The position numbers and the translations under genes are program-made. 64,000 nucleotides of DNA from Fischerella sp. JS2 (GTDB lineage Bacteria > Cyanobacteriota > Cyanobacteriia > Cyanobacteriales > Nostocaceae), in the NCBI RefSeq assembly GCF_032393985.1, contig NZ_CP135918.1, positions 6,015,724 through 6,079,723 on the forward strand, written 5' to 3'. This document shows positions 28,566 through 37,282 of this stretch, piece after piece (positions within the stretch are counted from its first letter, which is position 1; every line of letters starts with the position of its first letter). The notes beneath the pieces are model-generated. The model searched no databases. It saw only the letters and a list, made by a program, of their open reading frames with translations, and was not told where the DNA came from.

Positions 28566-29165
28566 CTATCCAAACAAAGTTGCTTCTATAGATTTGAGAG
28601 TTGTTTCAAAATCGTCATTAACGATTTGAATATCAAATTCATCAGCAGCATTAATCTCATCTTGGGCGCGGCGTAGACGACGAGCGATCGCTTCTTCCGA
28701 GTCTTGTCCGCGAGTACGTATCCGTTTCTCTAACTCGCTGAATGAAGGCGGCAAGATAAAAATACTGAGTGCTTCAGGAAAGGAACGGCGGATTTGTCTA
28801 GCTCCTTCTAACTCTATTTCCAGTACTACCAATTTGCCAGAACAAATTTGGTTGATGACTGGTTCACGGGGAGTACCGTAATAGTTGCCAGCAAATTCTG
28901 CCCACTCTAAGAATTCACCTGCTGCCATCAATTGTTCAAATTTACTACGGCTAATAAAGTAATAATCTTTGCCGTCGATTTCTCCTGGACGAGGAGAACG
29001 AGTAGTTGCAGATACAGAATAGTAAAGCTCTGGATGACGCGCCAGAAGCGATCGCATTAAAGTGCCTTTGCCGACACCACTAGGTCCGGTTAAGACAATT
29101 AGCTTGCCAGAAGATGGACAATCTTTGGTAGTAGCACCACTCTGGATGGATAAGACTTGCATCAT
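28566..29165 (-). CDS. gmk: Guanylate kinase
   Basis: 199 residues. P-loop GPSGVGKGT (27-35), the GMP-binding [11 protein letters not shown] motif, and KDYYFIS follow. It phosphorylates GMP/dGMP to the diphosphate. ATG at 29165 or 29162. remA lies upstream on the same strand, the same order as in Bacillus and many other bacteria, although here 208 bp apart. Confidence 0.95.
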   Translation of the reverse strand: MMQVLSIQSGATTKDCPSSGKLIVLTGPSGVGKGTLMRSLLARHPELYYSVSATTRSPRPGEIDGKDYYFISRSKFEQLMAAGEFLEWAEFAGNYYGTPREPVINQICSGKLVVLEIELEGARQIRRSFPEALSIFILPPSFSELEKRIRTRGQDSEEAIARRLRRAQDEINAADEFDIQIVNDDFETTLKSIEATLFG

Positions 29166-29373
29166 CCGCTCAACCTGTGAATCAATTAATAGACATTATT
29201 TATTGGTAGTTGGTAATTGGTAATTGGTAAGAACACCTATTACCCATCCCCCTTGCCGCCAACTTTCTGTGACTAACAGAATTTTGTAGTATGAGTGACA
29301 GAAAATTTGTCTATTTCACATGTTACTGCTGATATGGCGCAAATAGGAGTAAGAATTTTCATCAACTCCTGAT

Positions 29374-29640
29374 TTAGTTATCTACCGCCTGATGTTCACG
29401 GGAAACCACAAAACGATTTGCAACCGTTTCCGGTTGAATCGCCGAGAGGATAACATGGCTGGAATCTGTAATAATTACAGCCCTGGTACGACGACCATAG
29501 GTTGCATCAATAAGTTGACCTCGATCGCGTGCATCCGTAATGATTCGCTTAATAGGGGCAGACTCTGGACTGACAATGGCAACTACTCGGTTGGCGGACA
29601 CAATATTGCCGAAACCGATGTTGATTAACTGAATGTCCAT
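29374..29640 (-). CDS. remA: RemA-like regulator (DUF370)
   Basis: 88 residues from the ATG at 29640, giving [20 protein letters not shown]; the longer frame adds unrelated sequence. [20 protein letters not shown] and [14 protein letters not shown] match the DUF370/RemA family. In Bacillus RemA is a DNA-binding activator of matrix genes. In cyanobacteria its role is not established. It is linked to gmk. Confidence 0.92.
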   Translation of the reverse strand: MDIQLINIGFGNIVSANRVVAIVSPESAPIKRIITDARDRGQLIDATYGRRTRAVIITDSSHVILSAIQPETVANRFVVSREHQAVDN

Positions 29641-30349
29641 AAAAACTAACACCAAATGTGGTGTGAGAAGCCTAATTAGAACTATTTCCCATGTTATCCC
29701 CAAAAAATAGCAGTTACAACGCTTTATTTCACCCCAAGCGGTGTTTTTTAATAAGAAATGCTTTTTTAGTAATTTTTTATATCAAATAACTAAATATCTG
29801 CCTCAAGATATAGGCACAATTATCAAAATACAGGTAGTAGCTGTATCTGTATCTAGGAATTAAAAACAAGATGTTAATAGCGCTACACAAAATTAAAAAC
29901 TCAAACTCAAAAAAGCCTGTCTTTTGGTTTTTTTAGCTGATTTTAGATAGTATCTTTGTTTTCGCGATCCTCTACTCAATACTAAGGAATGAAAAAGATA
30001 AATTTGCCTGTTTGATACAAGACTATCATAAATGCGGTCACTAACAACAATTAATCAAAGCAGAGTTTTATAAACATTTATCCATCAGATTTGATCTCGT
30101 AAATTAAGCGTGAAAACTTCTCTTCCTTATCCTGCGACCATTCTAGTCTCTTAACCCTATTTTTGGATAAGATAGCACGTTATTAAAATTTGTAATCAAT
30201 ATGAATCAGCTATTGTAATTTCATGCAATTTACTGTTAAAGACAAGTGAATCTGAATTGTTTTATACTGCATATTTTTGGTAATATAATTACGCTTGTTG
30301 TTGCAACTAAAAGTTGCAAACTATATCCATACACAAGCCAAAAATAAAT
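29641..30349. other. Gap between divergent remA and serine hydrolase genes
   Basis: 710 bp, AT-rich. A weak CACC...GGTG hairpin followed by TTTTTT (about 29730-29750) could be a terminator. Promoters of both genes should be here. No gene found. Confidence 0.45.
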
Positions 30350-31726
30350 ATGCAGAAATCGCCTCAATCTAAGGTTTCATCTCAGCAAATCTCAGCGCTT
30401 AGCTTCATTGCCAGATTCAATACTGTAACCGTGAGAATGACTATTCCATTTGTGCTGGCAGCTGCTTTGATGGCTAAGTACGTGACTACACAGTCTGCAA
30501 GAACATCTGCTGCACAACCATTAAATTCACTGAATGCTGCTGCATCAGGCGGTATTTTGCTTGCTGCTAAATCATCTACTCAAAAAACATTAAAATTACG
30601 TACAAATGTACCAGACTCTGTACTACTTCCTGCGACATCATCTACTCAAAAAAAATTAAAATTACATACTACTCCACTACCACGTCCTAGTTGGGCGATC
30701 GCTAAAGGAATGCCTATTCCTTCTCGTCTTCCAGGAAAAGAAAATACAGAAGTTGCCTATAATCTCGATACACCTCCAGATTTTAAATACAGCCAACAGT
30801 TGCAAAAAATTGTTAATGAAGTTGTGAAGCTAACTGCTGCTAAAGGTCTGCCGAAAAAACCTTTATCAATTACATTGATAGATGCGAAAACAGGCGAGAC
30901 AGCAGGATACCAGCAAGACGTACCTAGATATCCTGCTAGTGTAGTAAAGACCTTCTGGCTGACGGTTTTATATTCCCAAATCGAGAGTGGGATTTGGAAA
31001 AATGAAGAAGATTTTACTCCTTACATCGCCAAGATGATTAAGGAGTCTGATAATGAAGCTGCTAGCTACATTGTTGATCAAATTACTGCTACACGTTCTC
31101 AACCCAAACTCAAGAGCGAAAAATTTAAGAGTTGGAAAAATAGACGTGAACAAGTAAATAGGTTTTTCCGCGAAGCTGGCTATAAACGGATTAATGTGAG
31201 CCAAAAAACTTTTCCGCTTTATTACCTCAATCTTCCAGAACCCAAAGGTAGTGAATCACAAATGTTAAGTAGACCTGCTTGGAATCCGAATCGGATTACA
31301 ACCAGACAAGCAGCCAGACTGATGTACGAGATTTGTTACCTGAAAACAGCTGTTTCTCAAGCAGCTAGTCAAAAAATGTGTGACTGGCTAGAAAGGGATT
31401 TAAATCCGAAAGCTTGGCAAGCTCCGGATTTGTATGCTTTCAATCCTGTGCGAGGTTTTTTAGGTCAGTCTTTATCTAAGACTAACGTTAGTTTTCATTC
31501 TAAGGCTGGTTGGACTTCTCGCTCCCGTGCAGAAATGGCAATGGTTTCCACAGGAGATGAAAAAGCAACCTATGTTTTAGCCATTTTTGGACACAGTCCT
31601 GCATACTCCAATAGCGTAGATATTTTTCCGCAAATTTCTCGTCTTGTCTACAAGCGTATGACTGCTCGTGATACTAAACCAGAATCTAAGCCTGTAGCAC
31701 TTTCCAATACACATGGTGTGAACTAA
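30350..31726 (+). CDS. Beta-lactamase-like serine hydrolase (class A fold), membrane anchored
   Basis: 458 residues from the ATG at 30350; the frame opens at a TTG at 30314. A membrane segment (about 29-44), then a linker with an internal duplication (SSTQKTLKLRT and SSTQKKLKLHT), then a class-A-type domain. Active-site motifs: SVVK (Ser197/Lys200), SDN (233-235) and KAG (385-387, where KTG is usual). Such cyanobacterial proteins are annotated as beta-lactamases but may act on cell-wall peptides. Antibiotic hydrolysis cannot be assumed. Confidence 0.85.
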   Translation: MQKSPQSKVSSQQISALSFIARFNTVTVRMTIPFVLAAALMAKYVTTQSARTSAAQPLNSLNAAASGGILLAAKSSTQKTLKLRTNVPDSVLLPATSSTQKKLKLHTTPLPRPSWAIAKGMPIPSRLPGKENTEVAYNLDTPPDFKYSQQLQKIVNEVVKLTAAKGLPKKPLSITLIDAKTGETAGYQQDVPRYPASVVKTFWLTVLYSQIESGIWKNEEDFTPYIAKMIKESDNEAASYIVDQITATRSQPKLKSEKFKSWKNRREQVNRFFREAGYKRINVSQKTFPLYYLNLPEPKGSESQMLSRPAWNPNRITTRQAARLMYEICYLKTAVSQAASQKMCDWLERDLNPKAWQAPDLYAFNPVRGFLGQSLSKTNVSFHSKAGWTSRSRAEMAMVSTGDEKATYVLAIFGHSPAYSNSVDIFPQISRLVYKRMTARDTKPESKPVALSNTHGVN

Positions 31727-31787
31727 AGTCTTGAGCGAACAAAGGCGCAGAACAGTTCGATGAAAAGATTTCACCACCAAGCATGAA

Positions 31788-31940
31788 AAACCTCACAAGA
31801 ACAGCCCCTTCACCCCTAATCCCCACTCCCTTAGGGGAGTGGGGCCCCCGAGTTCCCCAGAGGGGGCCCCCCATCCCCTCTGTTGCGAGTTCACCAGAGG
31901 GGTGTCCGACAGGACGGGGTGAGGTGACTTTCAAGCCAAA
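31788..31940. repeat. CCTCAC...GGGGTGAGG intergenic element
   Basis: Starts with CCTCACAAGAACAGCCCCTT and ends with GACGGGGTGAGGTG. Within it CCACTCCCTTAGGGGAGTGG forms a hairpin. A related, shorter element is at 51342-51430. Confidence 0.6.
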
Positions 31941-31990
31941 GGGCAGAAGGTTTAAATTAAAATAACGGCGTTGCTGAATAAAGGTATGTT

Positions 31991-32350
31991 TTAGGCAGGT
32001 AAGGGAACAGAACGATATTTGAGGTAGTGCAATAACAATCGAACAGAGTATCTCAGCATTTCCTCGGTTTTGGAATAACATAAAGTTTTACGATGAAGAC
32101 GAGCCAAATAATGTCTAAGCCTTGTGTTTTCATTTTCGACTCGTGTCATGTAGGTCTTACTCACAATTTGGTCACCATCAGGAACAAAACAAGGGTAAAC
32201 AGGGTATCCATCTGTGACGTAAAAATAACTCTGCCAACACTGGACAATGTTCCATAACTGTTGGAAAGTAGTCGAACTACGATCACCTAAAACCCAAGCA
32301 AGAATACCTTGAGTAAAGTGATTTACCGCCGTCCACAACCAGATTTTATT
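31991..32350 (-). CDS. IS1-family transposase, downstream frame (InsB-like)
   Basis: The -1 frame after the slippery A run. About 115 residues beginning KNKIWLWTAVNHF, with GDRSS, YVTDGYPVY (candidate second catalytic Asp) and ENENTRLRHYLARLHRKT (candidate Glu and IS1-type C-terminal motif). It is expressed only as a fusion with the upstream frame, and needs frameshifting at the eight A (32349-32356). Confidence 0.88.
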   Translation of the reverse strand, partial: NKIWLWTAVNHFTQGILAWVLGDRSSTTFQQLWNIVQCWQSYFYVTDGYPVYPCFVPDGDQIVSKTYMTRVENENTRLRHYLARLHRKTLCYSKTEEMLRYSVRLLLHYLKYRSVPLPA

Positions 32351-32682
32351 TTTTTTGAACCAATAAATGTTTCTAATTCATCTAGTTCTCCCACCTGCGG
32401 AATTTCCTTTGAATTTGGTGTATCCGCCAATTGTGTACCCACTCGTTTAACCCAATGAATAATGGTAGTATGATGAACGTTTTTCACCCTTTCAATTCCA
32501 CGAAATCCCATACCATTGACGTACATTTTTAGGCATTCTTGTTTGATTTCATCCGAGTAGCCCCTGGGTGGTTTATAGACATCAATGAATTGACGACCAC
32601 AATCACAGCAAATGTGATTCTGTTTACCTCTTTTCTTTCCATTCTTACGGTTATGACAAGATCCACAGCGTGGACATTCCAT
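32323..32682 (-). CDS. IS1-family transposase, upstream frame (InsA-like)
   Basis: 119 residues. A zinc-ribbon CPRCGSCHNRKNGKKRGKQN and CDCGRQF at the N-terminus is followed by a helix-turn-helix (GFRGIERVKNVHHTTIIHW) and GELDELETFIGSKK, where the acidic residues of the DDE site start. The frame stops shortly after a run of eight A; a -1 shift there joins InsB. Confidence 0.9.
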   Translation of the reverse strand: MECPRCGSCHNRKNGKKRGKQNHICCDCGRQFIDVYKPPRGYSDEIKQECLKMYVNGMGFRGIERVKNVHHTTIIHWVKRVGTQLADTPNSKEIPQVGELDELETFIGSKKIKSGCGRR

Positions 32683-32723
32683 GATTAATTGACCTCAATT
32701 CATACCGCTATTATGCAACGCCA

Positions 32724-32755
32724 AAATAACCTCCCTCATATAGAGGAGGTTATTT
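32724..32755 (-). terminator. Terminator hairpin of mraY, abutted by the IS
   Basis: AAATAACCTCC and GGAGGTTATTT form an 11-bp stem around a 10-base loop. On the minus strand the stem is followed by one T before the IS begins. The target site AAAATAAC includes the stem end, so the IS cut the T tract away from the stem. Confidence 0.75.
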
Positions 32756-32779
32756 GCTGTGATGATTTGTGTCTAAATC

Positions 32780-33880
32780 TCAGAACTTACTGATCGCCAA
32801 ACACATAACAGCCAAAATAGCACTGATGATGTAGAAAACGGCTACTACTTGTAATTCTGACCAACCTGAAAGTTCAAGGTGATGGTGTAGTGGAGCCATT
32901 TTCAACAAACGTTTGCCTTTGCCATCAGGGCCTTTTGTAGCTTTGTAGTAGCTAACTTGTGCCATTACAGATAGGGTCTCTACAAAGAAAATCCCGCTTA
33001 AGATGAATAGTGTTACTAGAGTGTTAGTAAGCAATCCTACAGCCGCTAATGCTCCTCCCAGGGCGAGAGAACCAGTATCTCCCATGAAAACGCAGGCTGG
33101 GTTGCGGTTGTGTGCCAAAAAGCCTAAGCAAGCACCACTCAAAGCAGCGCAGAAAATCATCAGTTCCGGTGAAGTGGAACCAATCAGCGCACCTAAGGCT
33201 AGTAATGCGATCGCTACTGTTCCTGCTGCCAATCCATCAATACCATCTGTTAAGTTAGTAGCATTACTTTCTGCTACTAATACAAAGCCTGCCAAAGGCC
33301 AGAACAGCAAGCCTAAAGGTAAAGAGAAGCCGAAAGGTAAAGCTAAATTTGTGATATTAGCAGGTTGATTAAAAAGCAGCCACAAACAGAAAAGAACTGC
33401 AAAACCGATCTGTAGGGCAAGCTTCATTCGAGGGGAAATACCCTTGTTGGATTTACGGCGCAAAATTTGCCAATCGTCGAGCCAGCCAATCAATCCGTAA
33501 CCTAGCGTCAATCCTGAAACTGCCAATACATTTGTATTAAAATTGGCTAATATACAAGCAGCTATTACTCCAGCAGGAACAAAAAAGATACCACCCATTG
33601 TCGGCGTACCTGCTTTTTTCAAGTGGGCTTGGGGGCCGTCTTCGCGAATAATTTGCCCTGTTTTGAGTGCTTGCAGCATTGGCACAACAAAAAAGCCCAC
33701 GGCTGCTGAAATGACAGCGCATAATAGAAATGGCAAGGTGAGGGAAGTGTTAGCCCACGGCAATCTATTTGCCATGCCATCCAAAACTAGCGCTGCGACA
33801 CTTAACCCTACACCTAAAACAGAAACTAAACCTATGCCAGAAATATTCAACCCCTGGTCAGGAGATAATTTAGCGTCCAC
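32780..33880 (-). CDS. mraY: Phospho-N-acetylmuramoyl-pentapeptide transferase
   Basis: 366 residues, about ten membrane helices. MraY motifs: LTDGIDGLAAG, MGDTGSLALGG and the MAPLHHHLELSGW loop. It transfers phospho-MurNAc-pentapeptide to undecaprenyl phosphate to make lipid I. No dcw neighbours are present, as common in cyanobacteria. It lies downstream of the DUF3134 gene on the same strand (82 bp). Confidence 0.96.
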   Translation of the reverse strand: MDAKLSPDQGLNISGIGLVSVLGVGLSVAALVLDGMANRLPWANTSLTLPFLLCAVISAAVGFFVVPMLQALKTGQIIREDGPQAHLKKAGTPTMGGIFFVPAGVIAACILANFNTNVLAVSGLTLGYGLIGWLDDWQILRRKSNKGISPRMKLALQIGFAVLFCLWLLFNQPANITNLALPFGFSLPLGLLFWPLAGFVLVAESNATNLTDGIDGLAAGTVAIALLALGALIGSTSPELMIFCAALSGACLGFLAHNRNPACVFMGDTGSLALGGALAAVGLLTNTLVTLFILSGIFFVETLSVMAQVSYYKATKGPDGKGKRLLKMAPLHHHLELSGWSELQVVAVFYIISAILAVMCLAISKF

Positions 33881-33962
33881 GGTTGTTTCCCCTCACTCCA
33901 CACTTGTACGACAGATGAACAATAGGGACTCGTTAAAATGTTGACTCTTTAGTCTTTACTGA

Positions 33963-34205
33963 CTACTCTTCGTCTGGAACGATATCATCATCGTCATCAA
34001 AGTCATAATCGGCTATACCGTCATCACCACCCAAAAATTCCGAAATTTCTTCTTCGTTATCTTCACTAAAATCAGGCTCTTGGGTATCACGCGCTATGAG
34101 ACGACCACTAGTTTGCAACCAATCCAGAATGGAGGACTCTTGCTTTAATGGTATTACAGCAGCACGTTGATTGCGAGGTTCTTCGCGTAATGGGGAATTT
34201 AGCAT
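33963..34205 (-). CDS. DUF3134 family small acidic protein
   Basis: 80 residues from the ATG at 34205 (the upstream TTG is less likely). It begins MLNSPLREEPRNQRAAVIPL, has ESSILDWLQTSGRLIAR, and ends in a very acidic tail (DFDDDDDIVPDEE). This matches the cyanobacteria-restricted DUF3134 family; function unknown. It is directly upstream of mraY. Confidence 0.85.
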   Translation of the reverse strand: MLNSPLREEPRNQRAAVIPLKQESSILDWLQTSGRLIARDTQEPDFSEDNEEEISEFLGGDDGIADYDFDDDDDIVPDEE

Positions 34206-34575
34206 ATCAGACTTAGGATACAAGGAGTGCCATTATAGCTTGACATTAAGAGTCTATCACTTGATACGGAAGATTTTAGTTGATTATTCAACGAGTTACT
34301 TCCAAAATCAGACAAAATTTTTTGTTTTTACTATCAATCTAAGTAAATAGTGATAGTAACTTTGTGATTGGGCATCTTGCAAAAGTAACAATTACAATAA
34401 GTAATTTTGGGTAAAAGTTAAAGAGAAAGGGTAAAGAAAAAATTAATACCTTTAATTGTTTCGCTTTTCTCTTTTCCTGACTTCTGCAAAAAGCTTATTG
34501 ATACAACGCAATACACAAAGGTCTTAACTTCTTGTTGTTCTTGATTGAGACTAATACTGTTTTAGGTAGTAGGTG
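34206..34575. other. Gap between DUF3134 and fibrillin genes
   Basis: 370 bp between divergent genes. AT-rich, no palindrome of note and no gene. Both promoters should be here. Confidence 0.45.
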
Positions 34576-35160
34576 ATGTTCCCAAAAGCGACTTTATTAG
34601 AAACAATTGCTGGTAAAAATCGTGGTCTTTTAGCAAGCGAACAGGATAAGCAAGCTATTTTAGTTGCGATTGCTAACTTAGAAGACCTTAACCCTACACC
34701 ACGTCCGGTGGAAGCAGGCGATTTACTTGATGGCAATTGGCGACTTCTTTATACCACCAGCAAGGCTCTTTTGAATCTTGATCGCTTGCCTTTATGTAAA
34801 CTTGGAGAAATTTATCAGTGTATTCGCGTTAACACTAATAGCGTTTACAACATAGCCGAAATTTATGGTTTACCGTTACTTGAAGGTTTAGTCAGCGTCG
34901 CTGCTAAGTTTGAACCAATTTCAGGCCGCCGTGTCCAAGTTAAATTTGAGCGATCAATACTCGGCTTCCAACGTTTAATTGACTACAAGTCTCCTGACAA
35001 ATATATCCAACAAATAGAAGCTGGTCAGAAATTGACTGCGATTGATTTTTCTCTCAACAGCAACGAACAACAAGGCTGGTTGGATATTACTTATCTAGAT
35101 AACAACTTACGAATTGGCAGGGGTAACGAGGGTAGTGTATTTGTTTTAGCCAAAGCATAG
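34576..35160 (+). CDS. Plastid-lipid-associated protein / fibrillin family
   Basis: 194 residues. PAP/fibrillin signatures: LEDLNPTPRPVEAGDLLDGNW with WRLLYTTS, then the lipocalin-like beta-rich middle and the C-terminal DITYLDNNLRIGRGNEGSVF. Fibrillins stabilise thylakoid lipids and carotenoids and protect under stress. Start at ATG 34576. Confidence 0.92.
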   Translation: MFPKATLLETIAGKNRGLLASEQDKQAILVAIANLEDLNPTPRPVEAGDLLDGNWRLLYTTSKALLNLDRLPLCKLGEIYQCIRVNTNSVYNIAEIYGLPLLEGLVSVAAKFEPISGRRVQVKFERSILGFQRLIDYKSPDKYIQQIEAGQKLTAIDFSLNSNEQQGWLDITYLDNNLRIGRGNEGSVFVLAKA

Positions 35161-35351
35161 GATGACAAAAAATTTTTGTTTGCGACTGAAGGATATTCCA
35201 TGATTTGGGTATTGTCAAGGAGGGTGTGACACCCTATTTGTTACGAGATAGGGAAATGGGGAGATGGGGGGAGTGTGAGGGGTATGTAGACGCGTAGCGG
35301 CTTAAGGTAAGGGTGGAGTGTGGGAATAACCACTAAACCTTTGGGTTCGTC

Positions 35352-35397
35352 AGTCGCTCATGGGGGAGACCCCCTGCGTTCCCGTCGCTGACTCACC
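35352..35397. repeat. AGTCGCTCATGGGGGA element, second copy
   Basis: Starts AGTCGCTCATGGGGGAGACC and ends CGTCGCTGACTCACC. Related to 12037-12113, with a shorter middle. Confidence 0.6.
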
Positions 35398-35410
35398 ACT
35401 AACTACTAAT

Positions 35411-35440
35411 GTAGAGACGCGAGGAACATCGCGTCTCTAC
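35411..35440. repeat. 12-bp palindrome GTAGAGACGCGA
   Basis: GTAGAGACGCGA-GGAACA-TCGCGTCTCTAC is a perfect hairpin. A decayed copy is at 43063-43090. Confidence 0.75.
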
Positions 35441-35576
35441 CCACCAACAATTGACCATTGACTATTGACCATTGACAAATAACTTAACAAAGCTTCTGCC
35501 GGAGGCGCTGTGATTGTACAGTGAAATCAATTAGCCTTAATACGTTGGCAATTGATAATAAAAAGGGAACAAACTC

Positions 35577-35795
35577 ATGGTTCAACGTGGTTCTAAAGTA
35601 CGCATTCTCCGTCCAGAATCCTACTGGTTTCAGGATGTAGGAACTGTTGCATCTATCGAGCAAGGTGGTACTAGCAGATACCCAGTGATTGTCCGCTTTG
35701 AGAAAGTGAATTATGCTGGCGTGAACACAAATAACTTTGCTCAAGACGAGTTAGTAGAGGTTGAAGCACCAAAGGCAAAAGCTAAAAAAGCCTAA
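35577..35795 (+). CDS. psaE: Photosystem I reaction centre subunit IV (PsaE)
   Basis: 72 residues. SH3-like PsaE with [38 protein letters not shown] and a short Lys/Ala tail. It sits on the stromal side of PSI and helps ferredoxin docking and cyclic flow. AAGGGA precedes the ATG. Downstream are mutM and ndhO on the same strand. Confidence 0.97.
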   Translation: MVQRGSKVRILRPESYWFQDVGTVASIEQGGTSRYPVIVRFEKVNYAGVNTNNFAQDELVEVEAPKAKAKKA

Positions 35796-35966
35796 GGGTT
35801 AGAAACCTCCAAAAAAACTTAATGGGGTGATTTTCGGGAGTAAGCAGCAGAGGGTAGAGAGTCAAAGCTTTGATTCAATACTCATTGTTGACTACTCCCA
35901 ATTTTAATGTCTGCCAAAAAGCCACAGTACTTGGCACAATAAGCTTGTTGTCAATAATTAGCTTAG

Positions 35967-36932
35967 ATGCCTGAGTTGCCTGAAGTTGAAACAGTCCGGC
36001 AGGGTCTAAATCAATTGACCCTCAACCAAGAAATCACGGGTGGGGACGTACTGCTGCATCGGACGATCGCTTATCCGTTTTCAGCAGATGATTTTGTTAC
36101 TGGTATCAAGGGAAGTGCGATCACTACTTGGCATCGACGCGGCAAATATCTTCTCGCCGAACTTACTCTTCCTTTAATAGATAAGGGACAGGGAGGACAA
36201 GGAGGACAAGGGGGAGAAATTGCTTCCTTGTCTTCCCCCACTCCACCCTGCGGGAAGTCGCTTGCGCGTCTACACACTCCCCTGACTCCTCACACTCCCC
36301 TCACGAGTTACTTGGGCGTTCACCTACGTATGACCGGTCAACTACTGTGGTTACGACGAGAAGAACCATTACACAAGCACACGCGAGTCAGATTATTCTT
36401 TCAAGATGGGTGGGAATTGCGCTTTGTTGATCAGCGTACCTTTGGTCAAATGTGGTGGGTGTCAGCAAATCAAGCACCAGAAAACATTATCACTGGTTTA
36501 GCAAAACTAGCAGTAGACCCCTTTTCACGAGAATTTACAGTTGATTATCTAGCCGAGAAACTCAAAAACAAACGTCGTCCAATCAAAACAGCCTTATTAG
36601 ATCAATCTGTGGTGGCAGGATTAGGCAATATATATGCCGATGAAGCGTTGTTCATGAGTGGCATACTACCAGAAACAATGTGTATAGATTTGCAGCGAGA
36701 GCAAATCGAAAAGTTGCGATCGCAGATAATTAAAGTATTAGAAACCAGTATCGAAGCTGGTGGAACGACTTTTAGTAATTTCCTCAACGTCAAGGGCATT
36801 AACGGTAACTACGGTGGTGTAGCATGGGTTTACAACCGTACTGGCGAACCCTGTCGTGTTTGCGGGACTGAGATTCAACAGACAAGATTAGCTGGTAGAT
36901 CTAGTCATTTTTGTTTGCAGTGTCAACGGTAA
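35967..36932 (+). CDS. mutM: Formamidopyrimidine-DNA glycosylase with repeat-derived insertion
   Basis: 321 residues against about 275-290 usual. MPELPEVETVRQGL gives the catalytic Pro2/Glu3; the C-terminus has a zinc finger (CRVCG and CLQCQ). It excises oxidised purines. Residues about 71-113 (36177-36305) are low complexity (GQGGQGGQGG, then a Ser/Pro/Thr/His-rich part) and disrupt the link between RGKYLLAELTLP and YLGVHLRMTGQ. The DNA resembles this genome's intergenic repeats (GGACAAGGAGG, CCCCTCACTCC-type). The frame stays open, so the enzyme is probably made with a surface loop. Confidence 0.93.
   Translation: MPELPEVETVRQGLNQLTLNQEITGGDVLLHRTIAYPFSADDFVTGIKGSAITTWHRRGKYLLAELTLPLIDKGQGGQGGQGGEIASLSSPTPPCGKSLARLHTPLTPHTPLTSYLGVHLRMTGQLLWLRREEPLHKHTRVRLFFQDGWELRFVDQRTFGQMWWVSANQAPENIITGLAKLAVDPFSREFTVDYLAEKLKNKRRPIKTALLDQSVVAGLGNIYADEALFMSGILPETMCIDLQREQIEKLRSQIIKVLETSIEAGGTTFSNFLNVKGINGNYGGVAWVYNRTGEPCRVCGTEIQQTRLAGRSSHFCLQCQR
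36177..36305 (+). repeat. Low-complexity repeat inside mutM
   Basis: GGACAGGGAGGACAAGGAGG-type repeats, then GTCTTCCCCCACTCCACC- and CACACTCCCCTGACTCCTC-type repeats, inserted in frame. Comparable runs occur at 25068-25188 and 16085-16115, both intergenic. Confidence 0.75.
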
Positions 36933-36934
36933 TT

Positions 36935-36996
36935 GTTAGTGGTTAGTGGTTAGTGGTTGATGATTCCAAACAACTAACAACTAACAACTAACACCA
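36935..36996. repeat. STRR: GTTAGTG units and inverted AACTAACA units
   Basis: Two to three GTTAGTG heptamers, then AACAACTAACAACTAACAAC in the opposite sense. It belongs to the same class as 28369-28465. Confidence 0.7.
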
Positions 36997-37048
36997 CTTG
37001 CCAAGATAGAATTCTGTATAGCAATCGATACACTCAAGAGGGGAATCT

Positions 37049-37264
37049 ATGCCTGTAAAACGTGGAGATATGGTTCGCGTGATTCGCGAGAAATTAGAAA
37101 ACAGTGTAGAAGCAAAAGCCAGCGATACTCGCTTTCCTGATTATATATTTGACAGTAAAGGCGAAATTGTAGATATCAAAGGTGATTATGCCTTTGTCAA
37201 GTTTGGCAAAGTACCTACGCCTAATATTTGGTTGCGTTTAGATCAACTTGAAGAGTTTAAGTAG
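37049..37264 (+). CDS. ndhO: NAD(P)H-quinone oxidoreductase subunit O
   Basis: 71 residues. [19 protein letters not shown] and the C-terminal [16 protein letters not shown] match NdhO, a small peripheral subunit of the NDH-1 complex in cyanobacteria and chloroplasts (cyclic electron flow, respiration). GAGGGGAA precedes the ATG. mdh follows 18 bp later. Confidence 0.95.
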   Translation: MPVKRGDMVRVIREKLENSVEAKASDTRFPDYIFDSKGEIVDIKGDYAFVKFGKVPTPNIWLRLDQLEEFK

Positions 37265-37282
37265 AATTATCAGTAAAAATTT

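Larger units (their letters stand above)
31967..32722 (-). mobile_element. Complete IS1-family insertion sequence
   Basis: 756 bp. Ends begin GGCGTTGC on both sides (left GGCGTTGCTGAATAAAGGTA, right, reverse-complemented, GGCGTTGCATAATAGCGGTA). It is flanked by an 8-bp target duplication AAAATAAC (31959-31966 and 32723-32730), a length normal for IS1. It carries two overlapping transposase frames on the minus strand that need a -1 frameshift. All parts look intact, so it may be recent and active. It sits at the end of the mraY terminator. Confidence 0.93.
35161..35576. other. Repeat-rich gap upstream of psaE
   Basis: Contains a GGGGAGATGGGGGGAGTGTG-like stretch, a GTAGACGCGTAGCGGCTTAAG piece, the GTCGCTCATGGGGGA element, a perfect 12-bp palindrome and TTGACCATTGACTATTGACC repeats. 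The psaE promoter should lie in the last 100 bp. Confidence 0.5.

Noticed and set aside
36285-36305. ACTCCTCACAC motif resembling the Yfr1 small RNA core
   Set aside because: It lies inside the mutM coding repeat and lacks Yfr1 flanking stems.
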